NCBI GenBank assembly: GCA_003818605.1
Contig: RPQS01000020.1
Span: 1-64,000, forward strand
Source of the DNA: Candidatus Zhuqueibacterota bacterium
Lineage (GTDB): Bacteria; Electryoneota; RPQS01
DNA length: 64,000 nt
Direction of reading: 5' to 3'
The translations under genes and the position numbers were made by a program. The notes beneath the pieces are model-generated. The model ran no database searches, was not told the DNA's origin, and was given only the letters and a program-made list of their open reading frames with translations. Each line of letters begins with the position of its first letter. Position 1 is the stretch's first letter. Below, piece after piece: positions 16,872 through 27,431 of the stretch.

Positions 16872-19800
16872 ATGAAAAGAATCATTGGATTTGCAGCGGT
16901 TTTATGGATCACGGCGGGTATTGCCTGCGCTCAGCACGTGAGTTGGCAGCCGACTTCGCCGCGAGTGGGCGATGCGGTGACCTACCGATATGATTCGCGA
17001 ATCGGGCCGCTTGGCCCCGCCACGACCACGATTTGGCTGCATTGGGGGGAACTCGATCCGTCCACGGGGAGTTGGTCTACTCCGCCGCAGAGCATTTGGC
17101 CGCAGGGATCGCGCCTTCACTCCGATAACGTGGCCGTGCAAAGCCCGATGACGCGCGGGCAAGACAGTGTATGGAGCGTCTCGATTGATTTTGATACAAG
17201 CCTACAGGATATGGCCTTTGTGTTTACCGATGGAGTCAGCCAGTGGGACAACAACAACGGCCATAACTGGATTCTAAACTTTGTTTTACCGGGCACGGTC
17301 TCGTGGTGGACTCCGGAGGACGCACAGCCGGGAGACACCATTACGATTTATTATGACGCGGTGCCGGGAACTCTTCCGAATGCCTCCCCGAATGCCACTC
17401 TCCATTGGGGCGTGAATGAATCCGGCCACGGCAACTGGCGGCTGCCGCCCCAAGCCATTTGGCCGGCGGGTACGGTTCCGGTCGGCTCCGCCGCGCAGAC
17501 CCCCATGATCGCGATGGGCGGCGGTCTCTTTCGCATTACGATTATCACTACCGATTCCGTTTATACATTGCACTACGTCGTTACCGACGGCACGAATTGG
17601 GACAACAACGGTAACTCCAACTGGGACATCGAACTCACAGAGCCGCCGCCGCTCACGTATACGTACCGAATATTCCGTTTCGATCCGCGTTCCGCTTTTG
17701 CCACGCAGTTTTCCGGATCGGTGAACTCGCTCAATCTGGCGGGGGCTTTCAACGGCTGGTCTACGTCGGCCAATCCGCTGCCGAACGTGGATATGTACGG
17801 CAATCGTTGGGGCGAAGTGCGAATGCCGGTGGGAACGAGCGAGTACAAGTTCGTTATCAACGGCAACAACTGGCAGACCGATCCGGACAATCCGCTCACG
17901 GCTCCGGGCGGCTACAACAATTCCGTGATTACGCTTACCGTGGATTCGTTGCCGCAATTCTACGACATTCAACCGGGTGAAAATTCGGTATTCAATACCA
18001 ATACCGCTTTGCATGTGGCGGTGAAGGTTCGTCCGGGGGATCTCGGCCCGGGAATTTCCGGATCGCCGTTCGCCGTCGTAAATGGAATGCTGTATCCGCA
18101 GATGACATGGAATGCCGCAACCGGAGATCTCTCTTTCGATTGGCCGGCCCAAGCAACGCCCGGCGGGATGGATGTCACGATCTATGCGGCGGATTCGGCG
18201 GGACGCAACGGCCGTCGCAACTTCCACTACGGTTTCCGCGATAACGGTTACATGGCTGTGGATCCCTACGAGGACTTGAACTACAATGCGGGTGAGTTGT
18301 CTGATGTTTACGACTTGTTCGGGATGACGATTAAGGAACGTGCCAACGGTGACTCTTTGGAAATGACCGTGATGCTCGCTGGCGTGACTCCGGCACTTTC
18401 GCCTTTGATTCTCGTAACGATTTCCTGTTCCGCCGATGCTTTTGCGGAAATTCCGGGTTTCAACGGTGATCTTGCCGTTCCCAATCAATCCGGCGGCGGC
18501 GTGTCCTTGCTCCTGCTCTATCCGCAATCACCGTTCTATAATCCCGCCGTGCACAATACCTTGCATCCTGGCGGCAATCTCGCCACTCCCGGTCCCTCGG
18601 TCGCCCTCGCGTCCGACGGTGCCAACGACGCCTTCACCGTGGTCATGGCCACTTCCGATCTCGAAGATGCTCTCGGTTCTTATCAAACGGCTTGGTATTA
18701 CACATGTTCCACCTTTATAGCCGCTGGTTCCGATCAAGGCTATTGTCAGGAAATCACCTCCGCTATGGGTGGAGTGGACGGAGAAGAGGAACCCGATTGC
18801 ATTGATGTCTTGTTTATAATGGCCGCCGACGTGCAAACCAAACTCATGCACAACTACGGCCTCACGCGCCGCGCCACGCTCGATGCTCCGGGCCGCGGTT
18901 TAGCGGCGGTCACCCCGCAGGGAATCGGCCCGAATATTTTATCACCGGGGCCGGTATGCCGGGTGCTTACGCGCGGCGCACCGACCTATGACACGACGCA
19001 AACCATTACCGGGCGCGTGACGTCTTCCGTCGCGCTCGGGCAAGTATGGCTTGTGCGGAATGACGTACTTGCTCCGGTTACATTAACGGGAGATTCGTTC
19101 GTTGTCCCGGTGATTCTGACGGAAGGCGAAAACCGGTTCAATGTCTGGGCGGTGGATGTAAACAGTGATACCGGACGCTCACCGGCGTGTGTCTTCACCT
19201 TGGTCATTGATCACGCTCCGAATATTACACTTGCCACTCGGGTCGAGGCGGGACAGTGCGTACTGGATGCATCGGCAACTACCGATCCCGAACAGCAGGC
19301 CGTTACGTTTTTATGGGAAGCCGACGCGGACAATCCGGCGCCGGTCACGTTGCTGAACGCCAATGCGGCTGTCGCCAGTTTTACGCGGCCTGCGGTTTTG
19401 GGAGAGTATTATTTCAACGTGACGGCGACCGATCCCGATCAGCATATTTCCCGCGCGCGAACGCTCTTTACGGTTTACGCCGATTCCGCACACGGATTTG
19501 CGAATAACGAGTGTACCGATTGGGTGAAGAACGCAATGATTTACGAAATCTTTCCGCGATCCTACTCAGCACAAGGAAATCTCGACGGGATCACGGCGGA
19601 TTTGCCAAGACTGGCCGATCTGGGAATCAACTGCATTTGGATGATGCCGATTTTCGAAGGGCCGTCCGATCATGGATATGAAATCACGGACTATTACGCG
19701 ATTGAGCAGGATTACGGCGCGGCAGCAGATTTGCATGAACTTGTACAAGCCGCGCATGCCTTGGGTATCCGAATCGTATTGGACATGGTGCTCAATCATA

Positions 19801-21137
19801 CGGGAATCGGCCATCCGTTCATGCAGGATGCGCTGCGATACGGACGATATTCGCATTACTGGGATTGGTACGACCGCGACGCCAACGGCAATTATACGTA
19901 CTATTTCGACTGGACGTCGCTGCCGAATATCAATTTGAACAATCCCGAGACGGTCAAGTACTACATTGACATGTGCAAGTACTGGATTACGGAATTCGAC
20001 ATTGACGGCTACCGCTGCGACGTGGCTTGGGGTCCGCAGCAGCGTTCGCCGCAGTTCTGGGTGCAGTGGCGGCAGGCGCTGAAAGAGATCAAGCCGGAAT
20101 GTCTGCTGCTGGCCGAGAACGGGGCGAACGATTTCACGATTTTTACCAATCGCTTCGATCTGGCTTTCGACTGGAATCTGCATCACGAGGGAGCGGCGAG
20201 CTTTGCCAACATGTTCCCGCAGATTCCCAATTTCAATCAGCTGAATCAACTGGTGACGAATTACAATGTCTGGTGGCCGGCCTATAAGAATCCGCTGCGC
20301 TTTATGGAAAATCACGACGAAGCGCGCTTCATTTCGTTAAACACGGCGGTGCAGACCAAGCTGGTCTCTTCTTTTATGATGTGTCTGCCGGGAGCGGTGA
20401 TGCTCTATGCCGGACAAGAAATCGGCACGACGTCCCAGCGCGGGACGATCACCTGGAGTGTAGATCCCAACGGCATGTACCCGCATTATTACCGCCTCAC
20501 AAATGCCAGAAAGCTGCTGCCCGCAATGCGGACGGGTTCGTTTACTCTGCTGGACAACAATCAGAATACATCGTGCTACAGCTTTGCCCGATATGGGGCC
20601 AACATGGATCCGGTGATTTTCGTGGGTGATTTCTCGCCGTCTTCATCGGTTGTAACCTTGACGATCAATCTGCCGCAGCTCGGACTTCATGCCGATTCGA
20701 CGTATGTGGTGACCGAACTGCTCAGCGGCACCTATTATTCCACGCAAGGTTCGCAGCTTGCGTCCTTATTGACCAGTCTTTCCGGTTATCAGTCGCGGGT
20801 GTGGGTGGTTTCGGATTCGGTCATTTCGGTGGATGTTCCGCCCGCGCAGCAGCCGTTGCCGCAAAAAACGGAACTGGGTGCGGCGTACCCGAATCCGTTC
20901 AATCCGGTCACGACTCTACCATTGGAACTGTCGTCGCCCGTGCACGTCACGCTGAAAATTTTCGACGTACTGGGACGCGAAGTTGCGATGGTGATGGACG
21001 CTCCACTGCAGGCGGGAGTTCACCAGATTGTCTGGGACAGCCGCGCTGCCGGTCGTGAAGTGGGCAGCGGAATTTATTTCGCTGTGATGCAGGCCGGCAA
21101 GACGACGCAAATTCGCAAGCTTGTGCTTCTGAAATGA
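16872..21137 (+). CDS. Secreted alpha-amylase-type GH13 enzyme with tandem CBM25-like modules, CBM48-like module and T9SS sorting domain
   Basis: MIYEIFPRSYSAQGNLDGI...LVLDMVLNHTG-type motif (IVLDMVLNHTGIGHP), IDGYRCDVAWG, CLLLAENGAN, FMENHDEARF (GH13 motifs I-IV); two WDNNxxxxW modules; AGAFNGWSTSANPLP...YKFVINGNNWQTDPDNP; C-term YPNPFNPVTTL. ATG at 16872 (MKRIIGFAAVLWITAGIACA) after GGAG preferred over 16824. Confidence 0.92.
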   Translation: MKRIIGFAAVLWITAGIACAQHVSWQPTSPRVGDAVTYRYDSRIGPLGPATTTIWLHWGELDPSTGSWSTPPQSIWPQGSRLHSDNVAVQSPMTRGQDSVWSVSIDFDTSLQDMAFVFTDGVSQWDNNNGHNWILNFVLPGTVSWWTPEDAQPGDTITIYYDAVPGTLPNASPNATLHWGVNESGHGNWRLPPQAIWPAGTVPVGSAAQTPMIAMGGGLFRITIITTDSVYTLHYVVTDGTNWDNNGNSNWDIELTEPPPLTYTYRIFRFDPRSAFATQFSGSVNSLNLAGAFNGWSTSANPLPNVDMYGNRWGEVRMPVGTSEYKFVINGNNWQTDPDNPLTAPGGYNNSVITLTVDSLPQFYDIQPGENSVFNTNTALHVAVKVRPGDLGPGISGSPFAVVNGMLYPQMTWNAATGDLSFDWPAQATPGGMDVTIYAADSAGRNGRRNFHYGFRDNGYMAVDPYEDLNYNAGELSDVYDLFGMTIKERANGDSLEMTVMLAGVTPALSPLILVTISCSADAFAEIPGFNGDLAVPNQSGGGVSLLLLYPQSPFYNPAVHNTLHPGGNLATPGPSVALASDGANDAFTVVMATSDLEDALGSYQTAWYYTCSTFIAAGSDQGYCQEITSAMGGVDGEEEPDCIDVLFIMAADVQTKLMHNYGLTRRATLDAPGRGLAAVTPQGIGPNILSPGPVCRVLTRGAPTYDTTQTITGRVTSSVALGQVWLVRNDVLAPVTLTGDSFVVPVILTEGENRFNVWAVDVNSDTGRSPACVFTLVIDHAPNITLATRVEAGQCVLDASATTDPEQQAVTFLWEADADNPAPVTLLNANAAVASFTRPAVLGEYYFNVTATDPDQHISRARTLFTVYADSAHGFANNECTDWVKNAMIYEIFPRSYSAQGNLDGITADLPRLADLGINCIWMMPIFEGPSDHGYEITDYYAIEQDYGAAADLHELVQAAHALGIRIVLDMVLNHTGIGHPFMQDALRYGRYSHYWDWYDRDANGNYTYYFDWTSLPNINLNNPETVKYYIDMCKYWITEFDIDGYRCDVAWGPQQRSPQFWVQWRQALKEIKPECLLLAENGANDFTIFTNRFDLAFDWNLHHEGAASFANMFPQIPNFNQLNQLVTNYNVWWPAYKNPLRFMENHDEARFISLNTAVQTKLVSSFMMCLPGAVMLYAGQEIGTTSQRGTITWSVDPNGMYPHYYRLTNARKLLPAMRTGSFTLLDNNQNTSCYSFARYGANMDPVIFVGDFSPSSSVVTLTINLPQLGLHADSTYVVTELLSGTYYSTQGSQLASLLTSLSGYQSRVWVVSDSVISVDVPPAQQPLPQKTELGAAYPNPFNPVTTLPLELSSPVHVTLKIFDVLGREVAMVMDAPLQAGVHQIVWDSRAAGREVGSGIYFAVMQAGKTTQIRKLVLLK

Positions 21138-24022
21138 ACCAACGATTGTTGAACTTTGTGTGCATTACGCTGCTTGTTTTTACAGGCGGCGTTTTTGCCG
21201 TTCCTCCGATAGCGTCTCTCCAGCAAGCATCGGACGAACTGATTATTCGCGTGAATCCGGGCGAATTCCGATCCTTCATATTGGCGAACCGTTCCGGCAC
21301 TTACTTTTACGGCGCAACGGGCGGCGGATGGGATAGCGGCTGGATGGGATTGTGGGTTGATCGGAAACGAGTGCTGACGGATTTCCGCGTGATGGATTCG
21401 CTCGGAAAACGGATGGATTTGGCGAAAGCCCGCTGCGAAATCACACCTTTTGATGTGACATGGCATTGGGACAAACCGCGCGCCGATATCTCGGTTTTCT
21501 TCCGTTCGACCGATTGCGATAGTCTGTATTACACGAGCCTATCCGGCTTGTGCGTGGAAGGACAGCCGTGGATACAACCGGCAGCATTCGACGACGAATT
21601 CGGACGGCGGGTTACCGAATGGCTCATCAGTTCGGACTCCCGCAGGCGGCCGCCGGCTGAATACCTGCCGGAGTTCATCCGCAGCGAACTCACGTCCACG
21701 TCTTTCCGCTGTGACGATGCGGATTTTACAAAAGCGATCGCTTGGGCGCATATCCAACTGCTCTTTTTACTTGCCGAAGACGATTCTCTTTTGTATGCCG
21801 GAATTCCGTGGTTCAATGAAGGTTGGGGGCGCGATACGTTTATTTCGCTGCCGGGTTTGCTGGTTACAGGACATATGGACGCCGCGCGAAAACTCTTAAT
21901 GCGCTATGCGGCATGGGTGGATAGGAATCCGAAGAGTCCGACCTATGGCCGTATTCCCAATCGGGTGCGACCCGGCGAAGAGATCGCATTCAACACGGCG
22001 GACGGTACTCCATGGTGGATTCTTGGAGTATACGCTTACGGCATCTCTTCCGGCGATTATACTTTGTGGTCGCATTTGGTATCCGCGCCGAACGACAGCG
22101 ATCTCACGAAAGGCGCGGTAACCATAGCGCTGGAAGGCGCGTTATCCCGCACGGACAGCCTCGGTTTTTTAAAGCACGGCGATGCGGATACGTGGATGGA
22201 CGCGGTCGGCCCCGCCGGGCCAGTCACGCCGCGCGGAGACCGGGCGGTGGAAATCGCGGCGCTGCACCACGCATCACTCGACGCCGCCATACGCATGGCC
22301 AGCATTCAGAAGAAAAAGTTTCCCGTTGATGTGATGAAAAAATGGCAGGAAGCGCGGGAACGCCTCGAGCGGAATTTTCTCGCATATTATTTCGATCCTT
22401 CCGAAAACCGGTTGTGGGATCATATAAACTCGAACGGAATTCCCGATTCGCAGGCGCGCTCCAATCAACTCTTTGCCTTAACGGTTCCGCTTTCGCCGCT
22501 GGTTCCGCCGCAAGTGCAGGACGAAATCGCGCGCAGGGTGTGCGGAGACCTCGTTCATTCCTACGGCGTGCTTTCGCTGAGTCCGAACGAGGATAAGTTT
22601 CATCCTTTTCATCAGGATGAGCATTATCCGAAAGACGATGCGTATCATACAGGAATCGTGTGGACGTGGCTGTCGGGTCCTGCCAAAGATGTATTGACGC
22701 GGCAGGGCAGAGCGGATTTGGCTTTGGAAATGGCGGAGTACGAAGCGCAGTTGATTTTAAAGCGTGGGTGCGCAGGCTCCTTGCCGGAGGTCACTGATGC
22801 CATGCCGCGCAAAGGAGTAAAAGAAGTTGCCCTGTCGGGAACCGTAACACAAGCGTGGAGTCTGGCCGAATTTCTGCGGACAACTTATCAGGATATATTA
22901 GGCATTCGTCCGGTATTTGTGGCCAATCGCATTGAACCGTTCTGGCTGTTGGATCCGCGTATTCCGGAAAATTGGGGGAAGGTGGAAGCGCGGATCACGC
23001 TGGAAAGCACGCCGCTGCAGATTGCTATGCAGAATTTCGGAGATTCCACGGTGGTAGTGATTCAGGCCGATACGATACCGCGTACCCCGCTCGGAATAAA
23101 AGTATTTAATGCGGATAACGGGATCACGGGTTTTATTCACGGTACGGAACCGGTTCGGCTCACTTATCGCAAGAGCGACAGTACGGCTTTGGCCGACGGC
23201 ACACCGACGGCAAAAGTTACGATGCGCGGCTGGCCGTATGATGAAGGCCCGCGCGGTCTCACTCTCGCCCCGCCGATAAAAAGGCGTGACTTCGCATGTC
23301 TGCGTCCGCCGTCCTGGGATGTATTAAAGGCAAAAGACGTCGCATATCTGAATAAATGGGATGATGTGCTTTTCGTTGTGGCCGACTCAACGCAGAACGA
23401 TAGAGGTGATGGGAATTACGTCTATCCGCTGAATGAACACTTCGAACCCGGCATTCTGGATATTCGGCGTTTTGATGTAACGGAGAGTAAAAATTCCTAT
23501 AACTTTCGACTGTGGTTCAGGAATCTGGTGCAGCCGGGCTGGCATCCGGAATACGGATTTCAATTGACGTTTGCGGCGATTTGTCTGCACACACCGGGCG
23601 GCAAACGCACAGATGTTGGATCCAATTCCAACTACGTATTTCCCGACTCCGGCAAATTCTCACGGATTATCTATGTCGGCGGCGGTTTGCGGATCGAAGA
23701 CGATCAGGGCAGAGTATTGGCGACATTCACTCCACGCGCTTCGGCTGAAGCCATCGGCGACACACACGTTTATATGGTTCGTTTTGAACTTCCGAAAAAG
23801 TATTTTCCCAAAGGAACAAGAGACGGCGGTTGGACGGTGCTCGTCGGAGCGCAGGACGATCACGGCGGGGCGGGAATCGGCGAATTTCGCACCGTGAAGC
23901 CAGTTGCCGAACAATGGGCGGGAGGCGGCAATCTGAACAATGGGCCAAACGTTTACGATATACTGCGTATTCCGGAGCGAGCCAAGCGGCCCCAAATCTA
24001 TGGGAAAGTCATAGATTTCTGA
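21134..24022 (+). CDS. Amylo-alpha-1,6-glucosidase / glycogen debranching-like (GDE_C, GH133-like) with glucodextranase C-terminal-like domain
   Basis: GIPWFNEGWGRDTFISLPGLLVTGHMDAARKLLMRYAAWVDRNPKSPTYGRIPNRVRPGEEIAFNTADGTPWWI plus C-term NDRGDGNYVYPLNEHFEPGILDIRRFDV...WTVLVGAQDDHGGAGIGEFR. ATGA overlap with the GH13 gene. Confidence 0.85.
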   Translation: MNQRLLNFVCITLLVFTGGVFAVPPIASLQQASDELIIRVNPGEFRSFILANRSGTYFYGATGGGWDSGWMGLWVDRKRVLTDFRVMDSLGKRMDLAKARCEITPFDVTWHWDKPRADISVFFRSTDCDSLYYTSLSGLCVEGQPWIQPAAFDDEFGRRVTEWLISSDSRRRPPAEYLPEFIRSELTSTSFRCDDADFTKAIAWAHIQLLFLLAEDDSLLYAGIPWFNEGWGRDTFISLPGLLVTGHMDAARKLLMRYAAWVDRNPKSPTYGRIPNRVRPGEEIAFNTADGTPWWILGVYAYGISSGDYTLWSHLVSAPNDSDLTKGAVTIALEGALSRTDSLGFLKHGDADTWMDAVGPAGPVTPRGDRAVEIAALHHASLDAAIRMASIQKKKFPVDVMKKWQEARERLERNFLAYYFDPSENRLWDHINSNGIPDSQARSNQLFALTVPLSPLVPPQVQDEIARRVCGDLVHSYGVLSLSPNEDKFHPFHQDEHYPKDDAYHTGIVWTWLSGPAKDVLTRQGRADLALEMAEYEAQLILKRGCAGSLPEVTDAMPRKGVKEVALSGTVTQAWSLAEFLRTTYQDILGIRPVFVANRIEPFWLLDPRIPENWGKVEARITLESTPLQIAMQNFGDSTVVVIQADTIPRTPLGIKVFNADNGITGFIHGTEPVRLTYRKSDSTALADGTPTAKVTMRGWPYDEGPRGLTLAPPIKRRDFACLRPPSWDVLKAKDVAYLNKWDDVLFVVADSTQNDRGDGNYVYPLNEHFEPGILDIRRFDVTESKNSYNFRLWFRNLVQPGWHPEYGFQLTFAAICLHTPGGKRTDVGSNSNYVFPDSGKFSRIIYVGGGLRIEDDQGRVLATFTPRASAEAIGDTHVYMVRFELPKKYFPKGTRDGGWTVLVGAQDDHGGAGIGEFRTVKPVAEQWAGGGNLNNGPNVYDILRIPERAKRPQIYGKVIDF

Positions 24023-24043
24023 ACTCCTTAACACGGAAATGCG

Positions 24044-25111
24044 ATGGCACAAATCGAACTTCATAACGTTCAGAAGAACTTCGGTACGAACGCCGTTATT
24101 CACGACATCACCTTCGCGGTGAAAAACGGTGAATTCGTGGTGCTGGTCGGACCTTCCGGCTGCGGGAAGTCCACGATTCTGCGTTTGATTGCCGGTCTGG
24201 AAACTCCCACGGCCGGCGAGATCAGCATTGGCGGCCGCGTCATGAACGATGTGCCGGCCCGCGACCGCGATATCGCAATGGTGTTCCAGAGCTATGCCCT
24301 TTATCCGCATATGACCGTGTTCGAGAATATGGCTTTTGCGCTGAAGATGCGAAAACTTTCAAAGCCGGAGATCGAACAGCGGGTTCGCGAAGCGGCGGAT
24401 TTCCTGGGATTGGCTGATCTTCTTCAGCGCAAGCCGAAGCAGCTTTCGGGCGGTCAGCGGCAGCGCGTGGCTTTGGGCCGGGCGCTGGTTCGCAAACCAC
24501 AGGTCTTCTTGTTTGATGAGCCGCTCTCGAATTTGGACGCGAAACTGCGGACGCATACGCGTACGGAGTTAGCCCGTTTGCACAAGCAGCTTGCGGCCAC
24601 GATGGTGTATGTGACGCACGATCAGGTGGAAGCGATGACACTGGGACAGCGCATCGTCGTTTTGAAGGACGGAGCCATTCAACAGGTGGACACGCCGCTG
24701 AATGTCTACCGCCGTCCCGCCAACCGGTTTGTCGCGGGATTCATCGGATCTCCCGCCATGAATTTTGTGCGCGGGGAGAAGCGCGACCGCGAATACGTTT
24801 CAGCAGGAATTCGTTTTCCGCTTCCCGACTCCGTGCGAAACGTTTCGGGAAAAGAGATCGTATTGGGATTGCGACCCGAGCAGCTTCGCATCGGAAAAGC
24901 GGGCGACGGCTGCGTGAATTTCAACGTGTTCGTGGAAGTGGTCGAGCCGCTGGGAAACGAGCTTTTAATCTATGGCCGCGTGAACGACGAGCGGCTGGTA
25001 ATTCGGGCCGAAGCCGGAGCTGAAATCGTTCCGGACGACCGGCCGTCCATTTGGTTTGATCCACAGCAGGTTCATTATTTCGATGGAGCGACCGATGTGT
25101 CTCTTCGCTAA
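24044..25111 (+). CDS. malK: ABC transporter ATP-binding protein, MalK/UgpC family
   Basis: GPSGCGKST (Walker A), LSGGQRQRVALGRALVRKP signature, VFLFDEPLSNLDAKLR, VYVTHDQVEAMTLG, TOBE-like C-term VLGLRPEQLRIG. Same cluster as MalEFG-like genes. Confidence 0.9.
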   Translation: MAQIELHNVQKNFGTNAVIHDITFAVKNGEFVVLVGPSGCGKSTILRLIAGLETPTAGEISIGGRVMNDVPARDRDIAMVFQSYALYPHMTVFENMAFALKMRKLSKPEIEQRVREAADFLGLADLLQRKPKQLSGGQRQRVALGRALVRKPQVFLFDEPLSNLDAKLRTHTRTELARLHKQLAATMVYVTHDQVEAMTLGQRIVVLKDGAIQQVDTPLNVYRRPANRFVAGFIGSPAMNFVRGEKRDREYVSAGIRFPLPDSVRNVSGKEIVLGLRPEQLRIGKAGDGCVNFNVFVEVVEPLGNELLIYGRVNDERLVIRAEAGAEIVPDDRPSIWFDPQQVHYFDGATDVSLR

Positions 25112-27431
25112 AAGATTCATACTTTCCGCCATTGCGCTGCTCGCGTGTGTTTTTTACTTGCCGAATGCGCGTGCCGGGGATTTGTATTTAAATCTGATCT
25201 GGCATCAGCATCAACCGCTTTATCTCGATCCGCAGTCGGATCAGCTTCGCGGCCCGTGGGTGCGCACCCACGGCACGAAAGACTATTTCGATATGGCGGC
25301 GCTGCACCGCAATTTTCCCGAAATCCACGCGACGATTAATTTGACATCTTCTCTACTCATGCAACTGCAGACATACTATGTGGATCGCATCGGGCCGTAT
25401 TTGTATTACAACACGGACGGCTATTGGGCGGTTCACGCGGATAGTTTTCTGGTCCGGTGGGCCGGAAAAACCGATCCGTGGATTGATTTGGCTTTGCGTC
25501 CGTCGGCTTCGTTCGATTCGGCGGATCGGGCTAAGCTCCTGACCGATCCGTGGAATGCCTTCGGAATTTCATCTGTGCAAATGGCTCGCTTCCCCGAATA
25601 CGAAGCGCTGCGCGACAAAGCCCGGTCAGGGACGTTGAGCACGGATGAATTGACCGCCGTGAAAGCGTGGTTTTTCCTCGCGCATTTCGATCCGGACTTT
25701 TTACGGGGCACGGCTCAGCTTGACCCGAATTTAACCAAGCTAATCAAAAGGCAGCACTCTCAAAGCGGCACAACCGATCCGAATTTCCGACCTGATACCA
25801 TGCGGATTGAAGTGAATCTTACGGATCTACTTGCGGAGCGCGACGGAAAGTTCTACCTTAGGCATTCACTGACGGAAAAGGACGCGAACCGTCTGGTCGC
25901 TGATGCGGTGCGCGTTATACGGCGGGTGATTCCCGAGCACCGCGCGCTAATGTACGATCCCGCCACGGGCAAAGGGCAGTTGGAAATCATTACGACGCCG
26001 TTTTACCATCCTATTCTGCCGCTGCTTATTGACAGCGACGCGGCGCGGACGTGCCAGCCGAAAGATTCTCTGCCGACGCGCTTCGCCTTTCCGCAGGACG
26101 CGCACGCGCAGGTCGTCAAGAGTGTACAGTACTATACAAAGACTTTCAGCCGCGCGCCGAACGGGATGTGGCCCGCGGAGGGTTCCATATCCGAAGCGGC
26201 GGCGGATGTTTTTTCCGGCGCAGGCATTAACTGGATCTGCGGCGACATGCAGGTGCTGCAGCGTTCGCTGCCGTCCGGTTTGCCGTTAGCCGCTTCGTAT
26301 CGCGTGCGAACGGCGGCGGACAAGGATATTGCCGTTGTCTTTCGCGAGACACACCTTTCGGATCACATCGGATTTACCTATCAAAACATGAATCCCGATT
26401 CTGCGGCAGAGCATTTTCTGGCCGGAGTGCTGGCTTATCGCCCGGGTAAAGACGAGCCGGATCGTTTGCTGACCGTGATTCTGGACGGAGAAAATGCGTG
26501 GGAATGGTACACGCAGGATATGGACGGCAAGCGATTTCTGCGGAATCTGTATACGGAATTAGCGAAAGCGCGCGAACAAAAATTAGCGACATGTGTAACT
26601 CCTACGGAATATTTCAAGGGAAATTCTGCGCGCGGAGTGGCCGCTCATCCAATTGAGTCGCTCGCGGCGATTACAAAGCTCTGGCCCGGTTCGTGGATCA
26701 ACGCGAATTATGATACGTGGATCGGCGAAAAGGAAGAAAATCGCGGCTGGGAATACTTGCTGAGAACACGGCAGGATTTGGAGAAGAGTGGACTGCCTGA
26801 GCCGGATCCGGCGGCGGATGCGCCGAAGAGCGGGAAGGACTTGGCGATTTGGCAAGCCTACGAATCCATGTATGCGGCGGAAGGTTCCGACTGGTTCTGG
26901 TGGTATGGTGCGGATCAAACGGCTCCGGGCGGGGATTTGCCGTTTGAAGACGCATTCTTCAGCCACATGCGCGCGGTTTATCAACGCATGGCGGAAGCCG
27001 GAGTGAACATTGCACCACCGCCATTCGAACCGATTCTGAGTGCGGCGAAAAAACAGCAGCAGGGCGGAGGTGTGATGGCGAAAGGAACCGGACTTGCCGC
27101 TAAGGTAAAATTCGTCTGCGACGCTTCCGCGCAAAACGTGACACGTGCCATATATATTGCCGGGAATCTGCCCGAACTTGGAGCGTGGCGGCCTAATACG
27201 ATTCTCATGTACGATGACGGGACGCACGGAGACGAGACCGCGCGCGACGGACGCTGGACACTCGAAATCGAAATTCCCTTGGGCAGCGAGGTGCAATACA
27301 AGTATACGAATTCGGGCGAGCCCGGTGTGTGGGTGCCCTCCGAGGAGTTCGCTTTTAAAAACAGGTCTTTTTCGGTTGATTCTCCGAGTGATGAAGTGAT
27401 CTTACGCAAAGACGTATTCGGTCAGGAGTGA
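25095..27431 (+). CDS. Secreted GH57 alpha-amylase/pullulanase-type enzyme with C-terminal CBM20-like module
   Basis: LYLNLIWHQHQPLYLDPQSDQLRGPWVRTHGTKDYFDMA, PNGMWPAEGSISEAAADVFSGAGINWICGD, VILDGENAWEWY; C-term AIYIAGNLPELGAWRPNTILMYDDGTHGDETARDGRWTLEIEIPLGSEVQYKYTNSG. Start ATG 25095 (MCLFAKRFILSAIALLACVFYLPNARA) inferred; overlaps malK end by 17 nt. Confidence 0.88.
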   Translation: MCLFAKRFILSAIALLACVFYLPNARAGDLYLNLIWHQHQPLYLDPQSDQLRGPWVRTHGTKDYFDMAALHRNFPEIHATINLTSSLLMQLQTYYVDRIGPYLYYNTDGYWAVHADSFLVRWAGKTDPWIDLALRPSASFDSADRAKLLTDPWNAFGISSVQMARFPEYEALRDKARSGTLSTDELTAVKAWFFLAHFDPDFLRGTAQLDPNLTKLIKRQHSQSGTTDPNFRPDTMRIEVNLTDLLAERDGKFYLRHSLTEKDANRLVADAVRVIRRVIPEHRALMYDPATGKGQLEIITTPFYHPILPLLIDSDAARTCQPKDSLPTRFAFPQDAHAQVVKSVQYYTKTFSRAPNGMWPAEGSISEAAADVFSGAGINWICGDMQVLQRSLPSGLPLAASYRVRTAADKDIAVVFRETHLSDHIGFTYQNMNPDSAAEHFLAGVLAYRPGKDEPDRLLTVILDGENAWEWYTQDMDGKRFLRNLYTELAKAREQKLATCVTPTEYFKGNSARGVAAHPIESLAAITKLWPGSWINANYDTWIGEKEENRGWEYLLRTRQDLEKSGLPEPDPAADAPKSGKDLAIWQAYESMYAAEGSDWFWWYGADQTAPGGDLPFEDAFFSHMRAVYQRMAEAGVNIAPPPFEPILSAAKKQQQGGGVMAKGTGLAAKVKFVCDASAQNVTRAIYIAGNLPELGAWRPNTILMYDDGTHGDETARDGRWTLEIEIPLGSEVQYKYTNSGEPGVWVPSEEFAFKNRSFSVDSPSDEVILRKDVFGQE

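Noticed and set aside
17286-18527. 413-aa antisense ORF within the GH13 gene
   Set aside because: Opposite a convincing CBM/GH13 frame; no recognisable domain.
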